DNA of 38,432 nt, taken from IMG/VR virus record IMGVR_UViG_3300031951_000495, positions 1 to 38,432 of that record; one strand, written 5' to 3'. The position numbers were made by a program, and so were the translations under genes. The notes beneath the pieces are model-generated. The model saw nothing but the letters and a program-made list of their open reading frames with translations, was not told the DNA's origin and did not search any database. Below, piece by piece: positions 24,954-32,294 of the stretch; the first letter of the stretch is position 1, and each line of letters starts with the position of its first letter. This DNA is from a virus.

Positions 24954-26401
24954 TGGCGGCGGTACAGCCGTTCCGAATCACGCTCTGGGATACCAGCGGC
25001 ACTGGGAGGGGTCGAGGGTCTGTTAAGGCTGTCATCTCGCACGCAAAGTATATCGGCGTCTCGTCGTACCTCAATGAGGGCGGCGAGATATTTTTTACCC
25101 TGCCATACAACCACCCTCAGATTAGTGAGTGCTTGCCCCTAGAACGGCATTATCGGGTTGAGCGATACGACGAAGCAGACGAGATCTATCGGACAATCTC
25201 CACTGGGCTTCTGCACGACTACCAAGCAACGGACAACGAGGTTGTCTTCTACGGGATCGACTACATGTCGGTCCTGAACCAGACACTCACCGACGTTGCT
25301 GGAATCATCTCGAATCCGTCGACGACTGTAACATATGACAACCAGACGGCATCTGCCATTTGGCAGGCTGAGATGAGCGCGGCAAAGAACGCTGCAAACT
25401 CCAGGCTTGGGTTCATCAACATCGAAGCCACAATCAGCGCAGAGACGAAGACATACGACATCTTTACCGCTGGAGAGCAGCGTGGTTCGTTCCTGTTCAA
25501 CATCATGGCAATCGCCCAAGAGGGCACGACCAACAAGATCGTATTTGGAAACAGAATCGAGAGCAGTACGCAGTCGTATAACTCGTTCTTCCTAAACATG
25601 AACTTTTCTCCAACAGCCAACAACAAAGTCAGGCTGGTCTACGGGGCAAATGTCAAACGGTTCTCGTACAGTCCTAACTTTAGGTCGTTGCGTACCAGAG
25701 CGGTCTTGATTGCGACAAGCATCTTTGGATCTACATCGTCGAAGATCTGGTCTAACTTTGCCACCTCTTCGTTAATACCGACCTATGGGGTAATCGATCG
25801 CGTAGACGTTCAAGAGGACCTAATCTCACAAGACTCGGTGTCTGCACGTGCTGCATACAACCTTAACGAGTCAAGTCCAGACAAGATCAAGGTTATTAGC
25901 CTTTCGATTACCGACGGTTCTATTGTCCCGTACAAGGACTACTCCTTGGGCGATGACGTTCGGGTGGTCATCAAGCGCGGTCCAGTCAATGTCGATTCGA
26001 CGTTTACCATCCGTGGGCAACAGTGGATCGGGCGCGAGGACGGATCAGAAGAACTTGCCTTTGACTTCTACAACCGATCGGTCAAGCAGTTTGAGTTGTC
26101 TCCATACCGAGACGCAAGTCCGCTAACCTCTGTCCCAACAGAGGCGTCCACGTTCTTGCCAAATACTGAGACTGGTCCAGAACATCTTTCGTCTCCTCCG
26201 CTTGGCGTTGACGATCAAGAGGATCTGACGTCTCCAAAGGGTGAAGATGATATGGACGGTCAAGACCCGCTTAACCCACCAGACAAGCCAGAGCGCGGAT
26301 CAAAGAAATCCAAGGACAAAGAGAGGCGCATACGCGACAAGAAGGATGCTGAGAAAAAGGCATCTAAAAAGGAAGAAAAGAAGAAAAAGAAAAAGAAGTG
26401 A
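24953..26401 (+). CDS. Tail hub (Tal/minor tail) protein
   Basis: A 482-aa protein from ATG 24953 (TAATG with the Dit-like gene; an in-frame GTG at 24944 is less likely). The start PFRITLWDTSGTGRGRGSVK, then FFTLPYNHPQ, YRVERYDE and LLHDYQATDNEVVFYGIDYM match the hub domains of siphovirus Tal/gp18-like proteins. IVPYKDYSLGDDVRVVIKRG and QQWIGREDGSEELAFDF (residues ~325-370) form the final beta domain. The last ~60 residues are a Lys/Glu/Asp-rich tail ending in a polylysine run (KKEEKKKKKKK). No peptidase part is visible. It would close the tail tip. Confidence 0.65.
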   Translation: MAAVQPFRITLWDTSGTGRGRGSVKAVISHAKYIGVSSYLNEGGEIFFTLPYNHPQISECLPLERHYRVERYDEADEIYRTISTGLLHDYQATDNEVVFYGIDYMSVLNQTLTDVAGIISNPSTTVTYDNQTASAIWQAEMSAAKNAANSRLGFINIEATISAETKTYDIFTAGEQRGSFLFNIMAIAQEGTTNKIVFGNRIESSTQSYNSFFLNMNFSPTANNKVRLVYGANVKRFSYSPNFRSLRTRAVLIATSIFGSTSSKIWSNFATSSLIPTYGVIDRVDVQEDLISQDSVSARAAYNLNESSPDKIKVISLSITDGSIVPYKDYSLGDDVRVVIKRGPVNVDSTFTIRGQQWIGREDGSEELAFDFYNRSVKQFELSPYRDASPLTSVPTEASTFLPNTETGPEHLSSPPLGVDDQEDLTSPKGEDDMDGQDPLNPPDKPERGSKKSKDKERRIRDKKDAEKKASKKEEKKKKKKK

Positions 26402-26643
26402 CATCATCCCATTTCCATTCTCTCCTCAACGCAATCAACGAGGTCAGGTCCGACTTATCAGAGCGGCTTGACCGTATCGAGGAGCGCCTTCGAGAGGTTG
26501 AGAAGTTTCAGCATCAGGCTGAGGCGGCAGATGAGACTAGACAAGATGCGTCACTTTCGCTACGATGGAAGATAGGGATTGCTGTAAGCGCAATCGGTAC
26601 AATTGTTACCGTAGCCTTGCGGTTCCTCGAGGTTGGTAAATAG
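26398..26643 (+). CDS. XhlA-like coiled-coil membrane protein
   Basis: An 81-aa protein starting at GTG 26398, overlapping the upstream stop (GTGA). Residues ~12-45 are a coiled coil (EVRSDLSERLDRIEERLREV) and residues 58-75 (WKIGIAVSAIGTIVTVAL) one membrane helix. This coil-plus-single-helix layout matches the hemolysin XhlA family and other lysis accessory proteins. It may help the holin at 8030, or anchor the tail hub during DNA entry given its place right after the hub gene. Both readings are inferences. Confidence 0.55.
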   Translation: MTSSHFHSLLNAINEVRSDLSERLDRIEERLREVEKFQHQAEAADETRQDASLSLRWKIGIAVSAIGTIVTVALRFLEVGK

Positions 26644-26651
26644 GGGGTTAC

Positions 26652-27788
26652 ATGTCGCTAGAAACCAAGATTGCTGCGCTCCGAGCGCGAGGGCTATCGT
26701 TCTCGGAAATCGGCACAGTCCTAGGGATTACCAAGGACAAGGCACAGAAGCGATACATGAGACTTGACAAGGCAGAAATCGATGATTATACTTTGGAAAG
26801 TCTTTCCAACGAAAGAATTCTTCCTAAGGAAGTAGATGATTCTAACTATAAGAATCTAAATACTTCCTATGGAAGTAGGGTTCCACATCTCATTCAATCA
26901 GCAGATCCAGTGACCATTGACTACATCCCTCGGGTTGGAGACAGCCCTTCCTCCTCCCGAGGGAACCTCGTCGTCTGCGCTGGGGACTTTCAGTTCCCGT
27001 TCGAGGACGGTGACGTCTTTGCTTCGTTCCTAACATTCCTCGCCGCAGAAAAGCCAGACCGCATCGTGCTCACTGGCGACATCCTTGACCTTACGTCGGT
27101 CTCGTCGTACGACAAGGACCCACGCCTTGGGCTGCCAGTGCAGGACGAGATTGCGTACGCACATCGACGGCTTGCCGAGATCCGTGCAGCCGCTGGTCGA
27201 GAGGCGCAGATCTTCTTTCTCTACGGGAATCACGAAGCGCGGTTCTCCAAGTGGCTCGCAAAGCGGGCTCCAGAACTGGTCGGTCTGACCGACGCAAATG
27301 GCAACGAGGTCCTTTCGCTGGCGACGTTGCTTCGGTTCGACCATCTCAACATCATCCCGTGCATCGACGAAAAGACGATCTACACGGGACCAGAGAGCCT
27401 TCGCTCGTACTACAAGATCACGGAAGATCTTATCGCAACGCACGGCACATACTCCCGCACGACAGGTGGTGGATCGTCAATCGTCCCCATTGCTGACGCA
27501 GCGGGAGTTTCTGTTGTCGGCGGTCACGACCATTCGCAGGGGATCTCGTTCAGGACTATCGGCGGGTTTGCCGATCTCCCAGAGAAGCGCCTTGCCGCAA
27601 TCTCCACGGGCATGATGTGCATGCGAACGGATCTGGGCTACCTTGCCCAGCATCAGGTCAGCCGCTGGTCGGCTGGGTTCGCGGTCATCGAACTGTGGGG
27701 CGACCGCGCAGGTGAATGGCAGCCAGACTTCGCCTCATGGACGGGGTCGGAGATCGTCTGGCGTGGCAAGCGATACGAACCGAAGTGA
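26652..27788 (+). CDS. HTH-metallophosphoesterase
   Basis: A 378-aa two-domain protein. Residues ~5-38 are a helix-turn-helix (LRARGLSFSEIGTVLGITKD). Residues ~105-375 are a calcineurin-like phosphoesterase with GDFQ (D112), GDILD (D143), GNHE (N193-H194), ATHG (H264) and GHDH (H292, H294), a complete two-metal site. It should hydrolyse phosphodiesters or phosphomonoesters, perhaps DNA ends or a cyclic nucleotide. The linker at residues ~42-95 is coded by an AT-rich stretch holding a promoter and four dyads, so the gene may contain its own or a downstream control region. Confidence 0.8.
   Translation: MSLETKIAALRARGLSFSEIGTVLGITKDKAQKRYMRLDKAEIDDYTLESLSNERILPKEVDDSNYKNLNTSYGSRVPHLIQSADPVTIDYIPRVGDSPSSSRGNLVVCAGDFQFPFEDGDVFASFLTFLAAEKPDRIVLTGDILDLTSVSSYDKDPRLGLPVQDEIAYAHRRLAEIRAAAGREAQIFFLYGNHEARFSKWLAKRAPELVGLTDANGNEVLSLATLLRFDHLNIIPCIDEKTIYTGPESLRSYYKITEDLIATHGTYSRTTGGGSSIVPIADAAGVSVVGGHDHSQGISFRTIGGFADLPEKRLAAISTGMMCMRTDLGYLAQHQVSRWSAGFAVIELWGDRAGEWQPDFASWTGSEIVWRGKRYEPK
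26764..26792 (+). promoter_or_regulatory. Intragenic promoter in the phosphoesterase gene
   Basis: TTGACA at 26764-26769, a 17-base spacer and TATACT at 26787-26792, one base off the -10 consensus. The start would fall near 26799, inside the 17-bp dyad at 26793-26809. It could drive the HAD/SDR/epimerase genes that follow, or an N-terminally shortened phosphoesterase. It lies in a locally AT-rich island within GC-richer coding sequence. Confidence 0.65.
26793..26809. promoter_or_regulatory. Operator-like dyad at the intragenic promoter
   Basis: TTGGAAAG-T-CTTTCCAA, an 8+1+8 perfect dyad centred at 26801. It begins immediately after the -10 box and covers the expected start of transcription, the usual place for a repressor site. 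Coding constraint alone would not produce such symmetry. The binding protein is unknown; the HTH domain of the same gene is a candidate for autoregulation. Confidence 0.6.
26820..26832. repeat. Dyad repeat 1 (CTTCCTAAGGAAG)
   Basis: CTTCC-TAA-GGAAG followed by TAG. The 16-base string CTTCCTAwGGAAGTAG occurs here (from 26820) and again from 26863, differing at one base. The centres are 43 bp apart, about four helical turns, so two dimers could bind on one DNA face. The site lies downstream of the intragenic promoter. Confidence 0.6.
26838..26856. repeat. Inverted repeat between the two dyads
   Basis: GATTCT (26838-26843) and AGAATC (26851-26856) are perfect inverted arms with a 7-base AT-rich loop. 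It sits midway between the two CTTCC/GGAAG dyads. It may be a third protein site of another type or part of a larger RNA fold. Support is weaker than for the flanking repeats. Confidence 0.4.
26861..26877. repeat. Dyad repeat 2 (TACTTCCTATGGAAGTA)
   Basis: TACTTCC-TAT-GGAAGTA, a perfect 7+3+7 dyad centred at 26869. It shares 15 of 16 bases with the dyad from 26820. Together with the dyad at 26793 it makes a promoter-proximal array of operator-like sites in about 85 bp of coding DNA. Confidence 0.6.
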
Positions 27789-28180
27789 GCGATCTAGACA
27801 CCATCATCTCGAAGCAGATTGCCGTCGACTTCGACGATACGCTGGCGATCGATGTGCTTGGCGAGATCGTCCCGACGAACGGGGCGAAAGAGGCAATGTC
27901 TCGTCTTTGGCAGGCTGGGTACATCATCGTCGTGCACTCGGCTCGGGCATGGGAGGGATTCCCTGACCGAGGGGAAAAGACGCGCTGGATGGCGGAGTGG
28001 CTGCACAAGCACCACATCCCGTACCACAGGATTCATACAGGGTACGGGAAGCCAGCGGCGATTGCGTACGTCGACGACAAGGCGATCAAGTACGACAACA
28101 ATTGGAAGGAGATCGTGGATTGGCTCATTGCCCGCAAAGGCGTGGAGTTTAGCCACGGGAAGACGGGAGTGAAGAAGTGA
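27785..28180 (+). CDS. HAD-family phosphatase
   Basis: A 131-aa protein from GTG 27785 (overlapping the phosphoesterase stop). HAD motif I is DFDDT (D15, D17, T19), motif II is around S52 (HSARAW), the lysine of motif III is K89 (GYGKPAA) and motif IV is the D97-D98 pair (YVDDKAI). All catalytic residues are present, so it should remove phosphate from a small substrate. The next two genes are sugar-nucleotide enzymes, which suggests a sugar-phosphate, as GmhB does in heptose synthesis. A nucleotide phosphatase is the alternative. It shares GTGA with the next gene. Confidence 0.7.
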   Translation: MSDLDTIISKQIAVDFDDTLAIDVLGEIVPTNGAKEAMSRLWQAGYIIVVHSARAWEGFPDRGEKTRWMAEWLHKHHIPYHRIHTGYGKPAAIAYVDDKAIKYDNNWKEIVDWLIARKGVEFSHGKTGVKK

Positions 28181-28968
28181 TTGTCATCCTAGGGAGTGGA
28201 CAGGCATCGCAACATGTACAGGCGGAACTCGACAGCCAGAACGTCAAGTACGTAGTCTTGAGCCGCAACCACTGGGCGGACTACGAGGAACTGCTCGGGC
28301 TCATCGCGGATGCCGACCCGAAAGCGGTCATTAACTGCGCGGCTCAGCGGGACATCGCCCTCTGCGAGGAGCAGCCGCATACGGCGATCGAGGCAAACGT
28401 GAATCTTCCTCGGCTTGTCTCGGTGGCTGGCTTCAAGCAGATCTACATTAGCACCGACTACGTCTACGACCTGAACAAGGAGAACCGCGTCCTGCATGAG
28501 GACGAGCCGAGCAAAGGTGCGCTCTCGGTCTATGGTCATAGCAAGTTGGAGGGCGAGAAGGCGGTCCTTGAGAACGGCGGCATCGTCGCTCGTATCAGCA
28601 GCCCGTTTGGTCCGAAGAAGTCCCCATTCAAGCCGTCGTTCGTGGACTTTGTGGCTTCGTCGTTTAAGAACCTAGAACTGCCGATCGACCAGCACTTCCG
28701 CCCGACGTACATGCCAGACGCAGCCAAGGTGCTTGCGTCGTTGGCGCTTGACGAGATCCCAAGCGGCGTGTACCATGTCGTCAACGAAGGCACGACCGAC
28801 TGGGCAATGCTCGCTCGTTTCGTGCGTGAGAAGGTCGGTAACAAATACAAGATCATGCCAGTAACACGGAAGGATACGACTCGACCAGAGTGGGGCAACC
28901 TAAAGAACACAAAGTTGGGGAAACTGCGCCACTGGTCGGATGCAATGCTGGAATACCTGGGGAGGTAG
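28177..28968 (+). CDS. rmlD: dTDP-4-dehydrorhamnose reductase-like SDR
   Basis: A 263-aa extended short-chain dehydrogenase. The nucleotide-binding loop is GSGQAS (residues 6-11). ISTDYVYD (91-98) and the catalytic Y119-x3-K123 (VYGHSKLEGE) match RmlD, which reduces dTDP-4-keto-rhamnose with NAD(P)H. FRPTYMPDAAKVLASLAL and the GVYHVVNEGTTDW segment are also RmlD-like. The product could be an activated deoxysugar for the phage glycosyltransferases, together with the RmlC homologue at 32275. No RmlA or RmlB homologue is seen, so the host must supply dTDP-4-keto-deoxyglucose. Start GTG overlaps the previous stop. Confidence 0.75.
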   Translation: MIVILGSGQASQHVQAELDSQNVKYVVLSRNHWADYEELLGLIADADPKAVINCAAQRDIALCEEQPHTAIEANVNLPRLVSVAGFKQIYISTDYVYDLNKENRVLHEDEPSKGALSVYGHSKLEGEKAVLENGGIVARISSPFGPKKSPFKPSFVDFVASSFKNLELPIDQHFRPTYMPDAAKVLASLALDEIPSGVYHVVNEGTTDWAMLARFVREKVGNKYKIMPVTRKDTTRPEWGNLKNTKLGKLRHWSDAMLEYLGR

Positions 28969-28969
28969 G

Positions 28970-29929
28970 ATGCGCGTTCTAGTCACGGGTAACCTTGGTT
29001 ACCTTGGTCCCATCGTCGTCAATCGCCTGAAGGAACTCGGGCACTACGTCATTGGCATCGACGCTGGCTGGTACTTGCCAACGATGGATCTGAAGGATAC
29101 TCACTATTTGCCAAACGAGCAGATCTTTGCTGATCTGCGTGACGTCGAGAAGCGGCTGCCAGAAGACATTCACGCCGTCGTGCACCTTGCTGGTCTGTCC
29201 AACGACCCGATGTCGGAGATCGACGAGACGCTGACGCGGCGCATCAACGTGATGTCGACAATCCAGATCGTGGAGAAGTACGAGCACGCGACGCACGTCG
29301 TGGCGTCTTCTGCCTCCGTGTACGGTGCGTCGGCACGCAACCGCCTGTCGCACGAGACGGACACCCCTGCGCCATTGACAGCATACGCCAAGGCGAAGAA
29401 CGACATCGACATCTGGCTCGAGCGCAACCAGTACGTCGATGGCTACGGCGGGTACTACTCGACGTCGCTACGCTTCGGCACCCTGTGGGGCTGGAGCCCG
29501 AACATGCGCAGAGACATCGTAGTGAACGCCTTTTGCTGGCAGGCAGCATTCAATTACGAGATTGCTCCGAACTCTACGGCTCGACGCCCGATGCTGCACG
29601 TCAATGACGCAGCAGAGGTCATCGCGTACTTTGTCGGCAGGAACCTTCCTGGGATCTACAACGTCTCTGGCGAGAACACCGACGTCTCGCAGATTGCGGT
29701 AAAGGTTGCGACCGCGACCGAGGCGGCGCTTGTCCCGTGCCCAGAGTCGCTGGTCGACAGTCGGGACTACTGGTTGGACACGAGCAAGTTGCATAAGGTT
29801 ATGCGACACGACTTTGTTACATTAGACAGCACCGCTGAGATCCGCAAGGTGTTCGACGCAGCCAAGGCGCTTGGCAAGGATTACCCTACCAGAATCCAGC
29901 GAGCAAAGGAAATTCTTACCCGAGAATAG
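28970..29929 (+). CDS. NAD-dependent sugar epimerase/dehydratase
   Basis: A 319-aa extended SDR from ATG 28970, with GGGGAGG upstream. TGNLGYLG (residues 6-13) is the NAD loop; SSASVYG (113-119) and Y139-x3-K143 give the active site Ser/Thr-Tyr-Lys. RRPMLHVNDAAEVIAYFV and IYNVSGENTD are the sugar-nucleotide-binding part. It most likely epimerises or dehydrates a nucleotide sugar. The family also includes UDP-glucose 4-epimerase and heptose epimerases, and I cannot choose the substrate. It starts one base after the RmlD-like stop and ends the operon; a new promoter follows. Confidence 0.75.
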   Translation: MRVLVTGNLGYLGPIVVNRLKELGHYVIGIDAGWYLPTMDLKDTHYLPNEQIFADLRDVEKRLPEDIHAVVHLAGLSNDPMSEIDETLTRRINVMSTIQIVEKYEHATHVVASSASVYGASARNRLSHETDTPAPLTAYAKAKNDIDIWLERNQYVDGYGGYYSTSLRFGTLWGWSPNMRRDIVVNAFCWQAAFNYEIAPNSTARRPMLHVNDAAEVIAYFVGRNLPGIYNVSGENTDVSQIAVKVATATEAALVPCPESLVDSRDYWLDTSKLHKVMRHDFVTLDSTAEIRKVFDAAKALGKDYPTRIQRAKEILTRE

Positions 29930-29933
29930 ACAC

Positions 29934-29962
29934 TTGACGGCGAGGGACTTTTCTGCTAGGCT
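29934..29962 (+). promoter_or_regulatory. Promoter of the recombination operon
   Basis: TTGACG at 29934-29939, a 17-base spacer and TAGGCT at 29957-29962. The expected start is at or very close to the ATG at 29969, so the transcript would be leaderless. A 14-bp dyad follows at 29961-29974. The promoter opens the 40-base gap between the epimerase and the nuclease gene and would drive the early genes to 34152. Confidence 0.7.
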
Positions 29963-29974
29963 CCATGTATGGAG
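29961..29974. promoter_or_regulatory. Operator-like dyad over the start codon
   Basis: CTCCAT-GT-ATGGAG, a perfect 6+2+6 dyad that overlaps the last bases of the -10, the expected transcription start and the ATG of the nuclease gene (29969). This position suits repressor control, and on RNA it would put the start codon in a hairpin only if transcription began upstream. Its TCC...GGA arms resemble the CTTCC/GGAAG dyads at 26820 and 26863. Confidence 0.5.
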
Positions 29975-30646
29975 AGCGTGAAGAGTTCAATCGAAGAGGT
30001 CCTAGCAAAGCGTGAACCACGTCCTTCCAAGCGGAAGTGGCGTGGTTCTTTGCTTGGTGGGTGCATCCGTGCGCATTGGTATGATGCGAACGGTGTGCCA
30101 GAGACGGAGCCATTCGACGACAAACTCTACGGCGTCTTCAAGGTGGGCAACATGTTTGGCGAAGAGATCGTCAAGATGCTTTCGGAATCTGAGGCAATCT
30201 CATCTCTTGAGGCTGAGGTTCCCGTGGAGATCGACGACATGGACTTCGCTGGCAACATCGACGCCCTTGTAACATGGAAGAGCGGCAAGGTCTCACTCTT
30301 GGAGTTCAAGAGCGAGTCCGCGAACGCTCGCAAGTACAGGGGCGGTGAGCCCAAGAAGGAGCACCTTGTGCAGGCGGCGTCCTATGGGGTGGCGCTGCGC
30401 AGGGCGGGCAAGAAGGTAGATGACGTCCGCGTCGTCTACTTCGACAAGGACTCGTTCACTCCAGACGAGTACCTCGTGCCAGATGAGTGGGGCGAACGAG
30501 CCTTGCGCATCTTGCGGGTCATGAACTATTATGGAGACAGGAAGCCCCCTCGGATTCCCGAGGAGGTAGCCTCAAATGGCAAGGGCGGGTGGAAGTACCC
30601 CTGCTCCTACTGCCGATGGAAGACGGAGTGTAGAGGTAGCCGATGA
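29969..30646 (+). CDS. Cas4/RecB-like nuclease with Fe-S cysteines
   Basis: A 225-aa PD-(D/E)XK nuclease. Active-site residues are D98 (GNIDAL), E112 and K114 (LLEFKSES), and Q135 of the QAASYG helix. Four cysteines, C32 (LGGCIRA) and C212, C215, C221 (YPCSYCRWKTEC), are spaced as in Cas4/AddB-type 4Fe-4S nucleases. It likely resects DNA ends to give single strands for the ERF annealing protein encoded just downstream. No ribosome site precedes the ATG, which falls at the predicted transcription start. No CRISPR genes are near. It ends with ATGA overlap. Confidence 0.8.
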   Translation: MESVKSSIEEVLAKREPRPSKRKWRGSLLGGCIRAHWYDANGVPETEPFDDKLYGVFKVGNMFGEEIVKMLSESEAISSLEAEVPVEIDDMDFAGNIDALVTWKSGKVSLLEFKSESANARKYRGGEPKKEHLVQAASYGVALRRAGKKVDDVRVVYFDKDSFTPDEYLVPDEWGERALRILRVMNYYGDRKPPRIPEEVASNGKGGWKYPCSYCRWKTECRGSR

Positions 30647-31146
30647 AACTCGCAGCGAAACTTTCACAGGTAATGGGAAAGGTAGGGTACGTCCAGAAGG
30701 GCGGTACCAATTCAGCACAGGGATACAAGTACGTGATGGCGTCCGACGTTGCGGACAAGGTGCGCACGGCGCTTGGTGAACTGAACGTCATCATGGTGCC
30801 AGCGGGCGTCGACGTGGTGTCGGAGGGTCTGACGCCGAAGGGTACGCAGGCAATCGTGACGGCTCGGTATACGTGGCGCTTCATCGATGGTGATAGTGGC
30901 GAGACGCTGGACATCCAGACGCTCGGCTCTGGCGCCGATAGCGGTGACAAGCACGTGTACAAGTCGTCGACTGGTGCGCTCAAGTATGCGCTCCTGACGA
31001 CGTTCCTGATCCCGACGGGCGATGACCCAGAGAACGACAGCGCCGATGCCACGGTGGCTCGCGCTGCCGAGAAGATCTTTGGGAGCAGCGTCAAGACGGC
31101 ATCGAAGCCAGCCGCAAAGAGTAGCCTTGAGGAGGTAGACTTCTAA
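30643..31146 (+). CDS. ERF-family single-strand annealing protein
   Basis: A 167-aa recombinase. The region HVYKSSTGALKYALLTTFL (residues 104-122) followed by IPTGDDPEND is the hallmark of ERF proteins, together with a central beta segment (AIVTARYTWRFID). It should bind single-stranded DNA as rings and anneal complementary strands, useful for genome circularisation, concatemer formation and repair. The C-terminal Ser/Lys/Ala-rich tail (residues ~140-160) probably contacts SSB. It sits between a nuclease and an SSB-like protein, a classic phage recombination set. The start overlaps the preceding TGA. Confidence 0.85.
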   Translation: MKLAAKLSQVMGKVGYVQKGGTNSAQGYKYVMASDVADKVRTALGELNVIMVPAGVDVVSEGLTPKGTQAIVTARYTWRFIDGDSGETLDIQTLGSGADSGDKHVYKSSTGALKYALLTTFLIPTGDDPENDSADATVARAAEKIFGSSVKTASKPAAKSSLEEVDF

Positions 31147-31532
31147 TGGAAACCATTCTGTTCTGGTTCAGCGACAAGTTTGAGCCAGAGTTCAAGACGC
31201 TCCCATCAGGGGCGAAGATCATGTCATTCAAGGGATCGATGAACGCCTACGATTATCAGGCGTGGGTTGATGGCGGCAAAAAGGGCGAGAAGCCAGCGAA
31301 CCGCTATCTCTACGTCACGTTCACGGTGTTCGACGAGCCGACGTGGGAGCACGTCACGAAGATCCGAGACTGGGCTGTTGCCAAGGACGAGGGCGATCCT
31401 CGTGCGGATGCAGTAGCCATCGGCAAGTGGGGCAAGACGGTAGAGGTGAACGGCAAGAACTATGCTGACTTCACTCTGCGCGAGATCTCTCGCTGCGTCT
31501 GGGGTCCGCTTAACAACAGGGCGAGCAAGTGA
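31146..31532 (+). CDS. Putative single-stranded DNA-binding protein
   Basis: A 128-aa protein in the place where SSB is usual after an ERF gene. It is beta-rich with aromatic residues (ILFWFSDKF, NRYLYVTFTVFDEP, YADFTLREISRCVWG) that could line an OB-fold. The acidic C-terminal tip normal for bacterial SSB is absent (it ends NNRASK), so this would be a divergent SSB or a phage annealing partner. It starts in TAATG overlap with ERF. I do not recognise the family with certainty. Confidence 0.45.
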   Translation: METILFWFSDKFEPEFKTLPSGAKIMSFKGSMNAYDYQAWVDGGKKGEKPANRYLYVTFTVFDEPTWEHVTKIRDWAVAKDEGDPRADAVAIGKWGKTVEVNGKNYADFTLREISRCVWGPLNNRASK

Positions 31533-31744
31533 CGATCGAAACGGCAGCCGACGCGATCGAGGCATCGAAGTGTGCTCTCGACCGTTTGACCAAGGATAGC
31601 AACTCGAAGTGCGCACTGGCGGCTGTCGGCTGTCGCTGGTGCGCCACTTCGGTTAAGCCACTGCTGCGGATGGTTCGCAATTACCTTGACGACCCGTCCA
31701 ACGCTGGAGCCATTGCCACCAATCGTAAGGGAGTACTGCTATGA
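31529..31744 (+). CDS. Small Cys-containing protein, unknown
   Basis: A 71-aa protein from GTG 31529 (GTGA overlap). Cysteines occur as KCALDRL, KCALAAVGCRWCATS; the C-x2-C in GCRWC plus the preceding cysteines could bind a metal or form disulfides. It is helical otherwise. It lies between the SSB-like protein and another small zinc-type protein in the early operon. Function unknown; many phage early genes of this size are host takeover factors. Confidence 0.6.
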   Translation: MTIETAADAIEASKCALDRLTKDSNSKCALAAVGCRWCATSVKPLLRMVRNYLDDPSNAGAIATNRKGVLL

Positions 31745-31932
31745 GCCCAGCGGTTAAGGCTGGAAAGGGTGACCGCAAGGCTGCGCCATGGACGGTTCGA
31801 CCGTGCATCAAGTGCGCGCTGGTCATCGAGAAGCAAGCGGATTCGTATCGCGTCCAGTCGATTGAATTCATTGGATTCAGGAAGAGCACTGAGTGGCACT
31901 GGGTGCACCGCAAGTGCATGGGGGAGAAGTAA
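31741..31932 (+). CDS. Small zinc-finger-like protein
   Basis: A 63-aa basic protein with a likely zinc site: C-x2-C (RPCIKCALV, residues ~22-25) and H-x3-C (WVHRKCMG, ~56-60). The spacing suggests one folded treble-clef or PARP-like finger. It starts in ATGA overlap with the previous gene and ends in TAATG overlap with the resolvase-like gene. Probably binds nucleic acid or a host protein. Family not recognised. Confidence 0.6.
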   Translation: MSPAVKAGKGDRKAAPWTVRPCIKCALVIEKQADSYRVQSIEFIGFRKSTEWHWVHRKCMGEK

Positions 31933-32294
31933 TGGGAGTCATGAAGGATCTTCAGATTCAGGAGGAGAACGAGAAGTGGGAAAAATCTCGAAGAGGAAAG
32001 AACAACAGGAAGCGCGGGAACTCTATCGAACTCTCCGTAGCCAAGACCATTGGCGGGAAAAGAGTCGGCATGTTCGGGGGGAAGGTCGACGTGGAGAACG
32101 ACCACCTTCAGTTTCAGGTGAAGAGCGGAAGCGCATTTCCAGAACGTATCTGGTCACTATTACAATCGATCGAGTATCGGACGGACAGGCTCCGCGGAGT
32201 GGTACACGTGAGCGCGGAGGGGTCTGGTATTAAGCGCAGGGCGCTAGTCACATTTGATTTGGAGGAGTATCTCAATGACAAACCATCTCGCTAA
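31932..32294 (+). CDS. PD-(D/E)XK resolvase-like nuclease
   Basis: A 120-aa protein from ATG 31932 (TAATG). The pattern RKRGNSIELSVAKTIGGKR, KVDVEND and LQFQVKSG follows small Holliday-junction resolvases and related phage nucleases: E33, D53, and Q62-x-K64, where Gln takes the place of the usual Glu. The substitution is tolerated in some members of the superfamily. A role in resolving recombination or replication branches fits the neighbouring nuclease, ERF and SSB-like genes. It overlaps the RmlC gene by 20 bases. Confidence 0.55.
   Translation: MGVMKDLQIQEENEKWEKSRRGKNNRKRGNSIELSVAKTIGGKRVGMFGGKVDVENDHLQFQVKSGSAFPERIWSLLQSIEYRTDRLRGVVHVSAEGSGIKRRALVTFDLEEYLNDKPSR

Noticed and set aside
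29969-30646. Cas4 as evidence of a CRISPR system
   Set aside because: No Cas1, Cas2, effector or array is nearby; the ERF and SSB-like neighbours point to phage recombination.
30519-31094. 191-residue minus-strand frame opposite the ERF gene
   Set aside because: Composition is Ser/Pro/Thr-rich shadow type and the + strand has clear ERF motifs.
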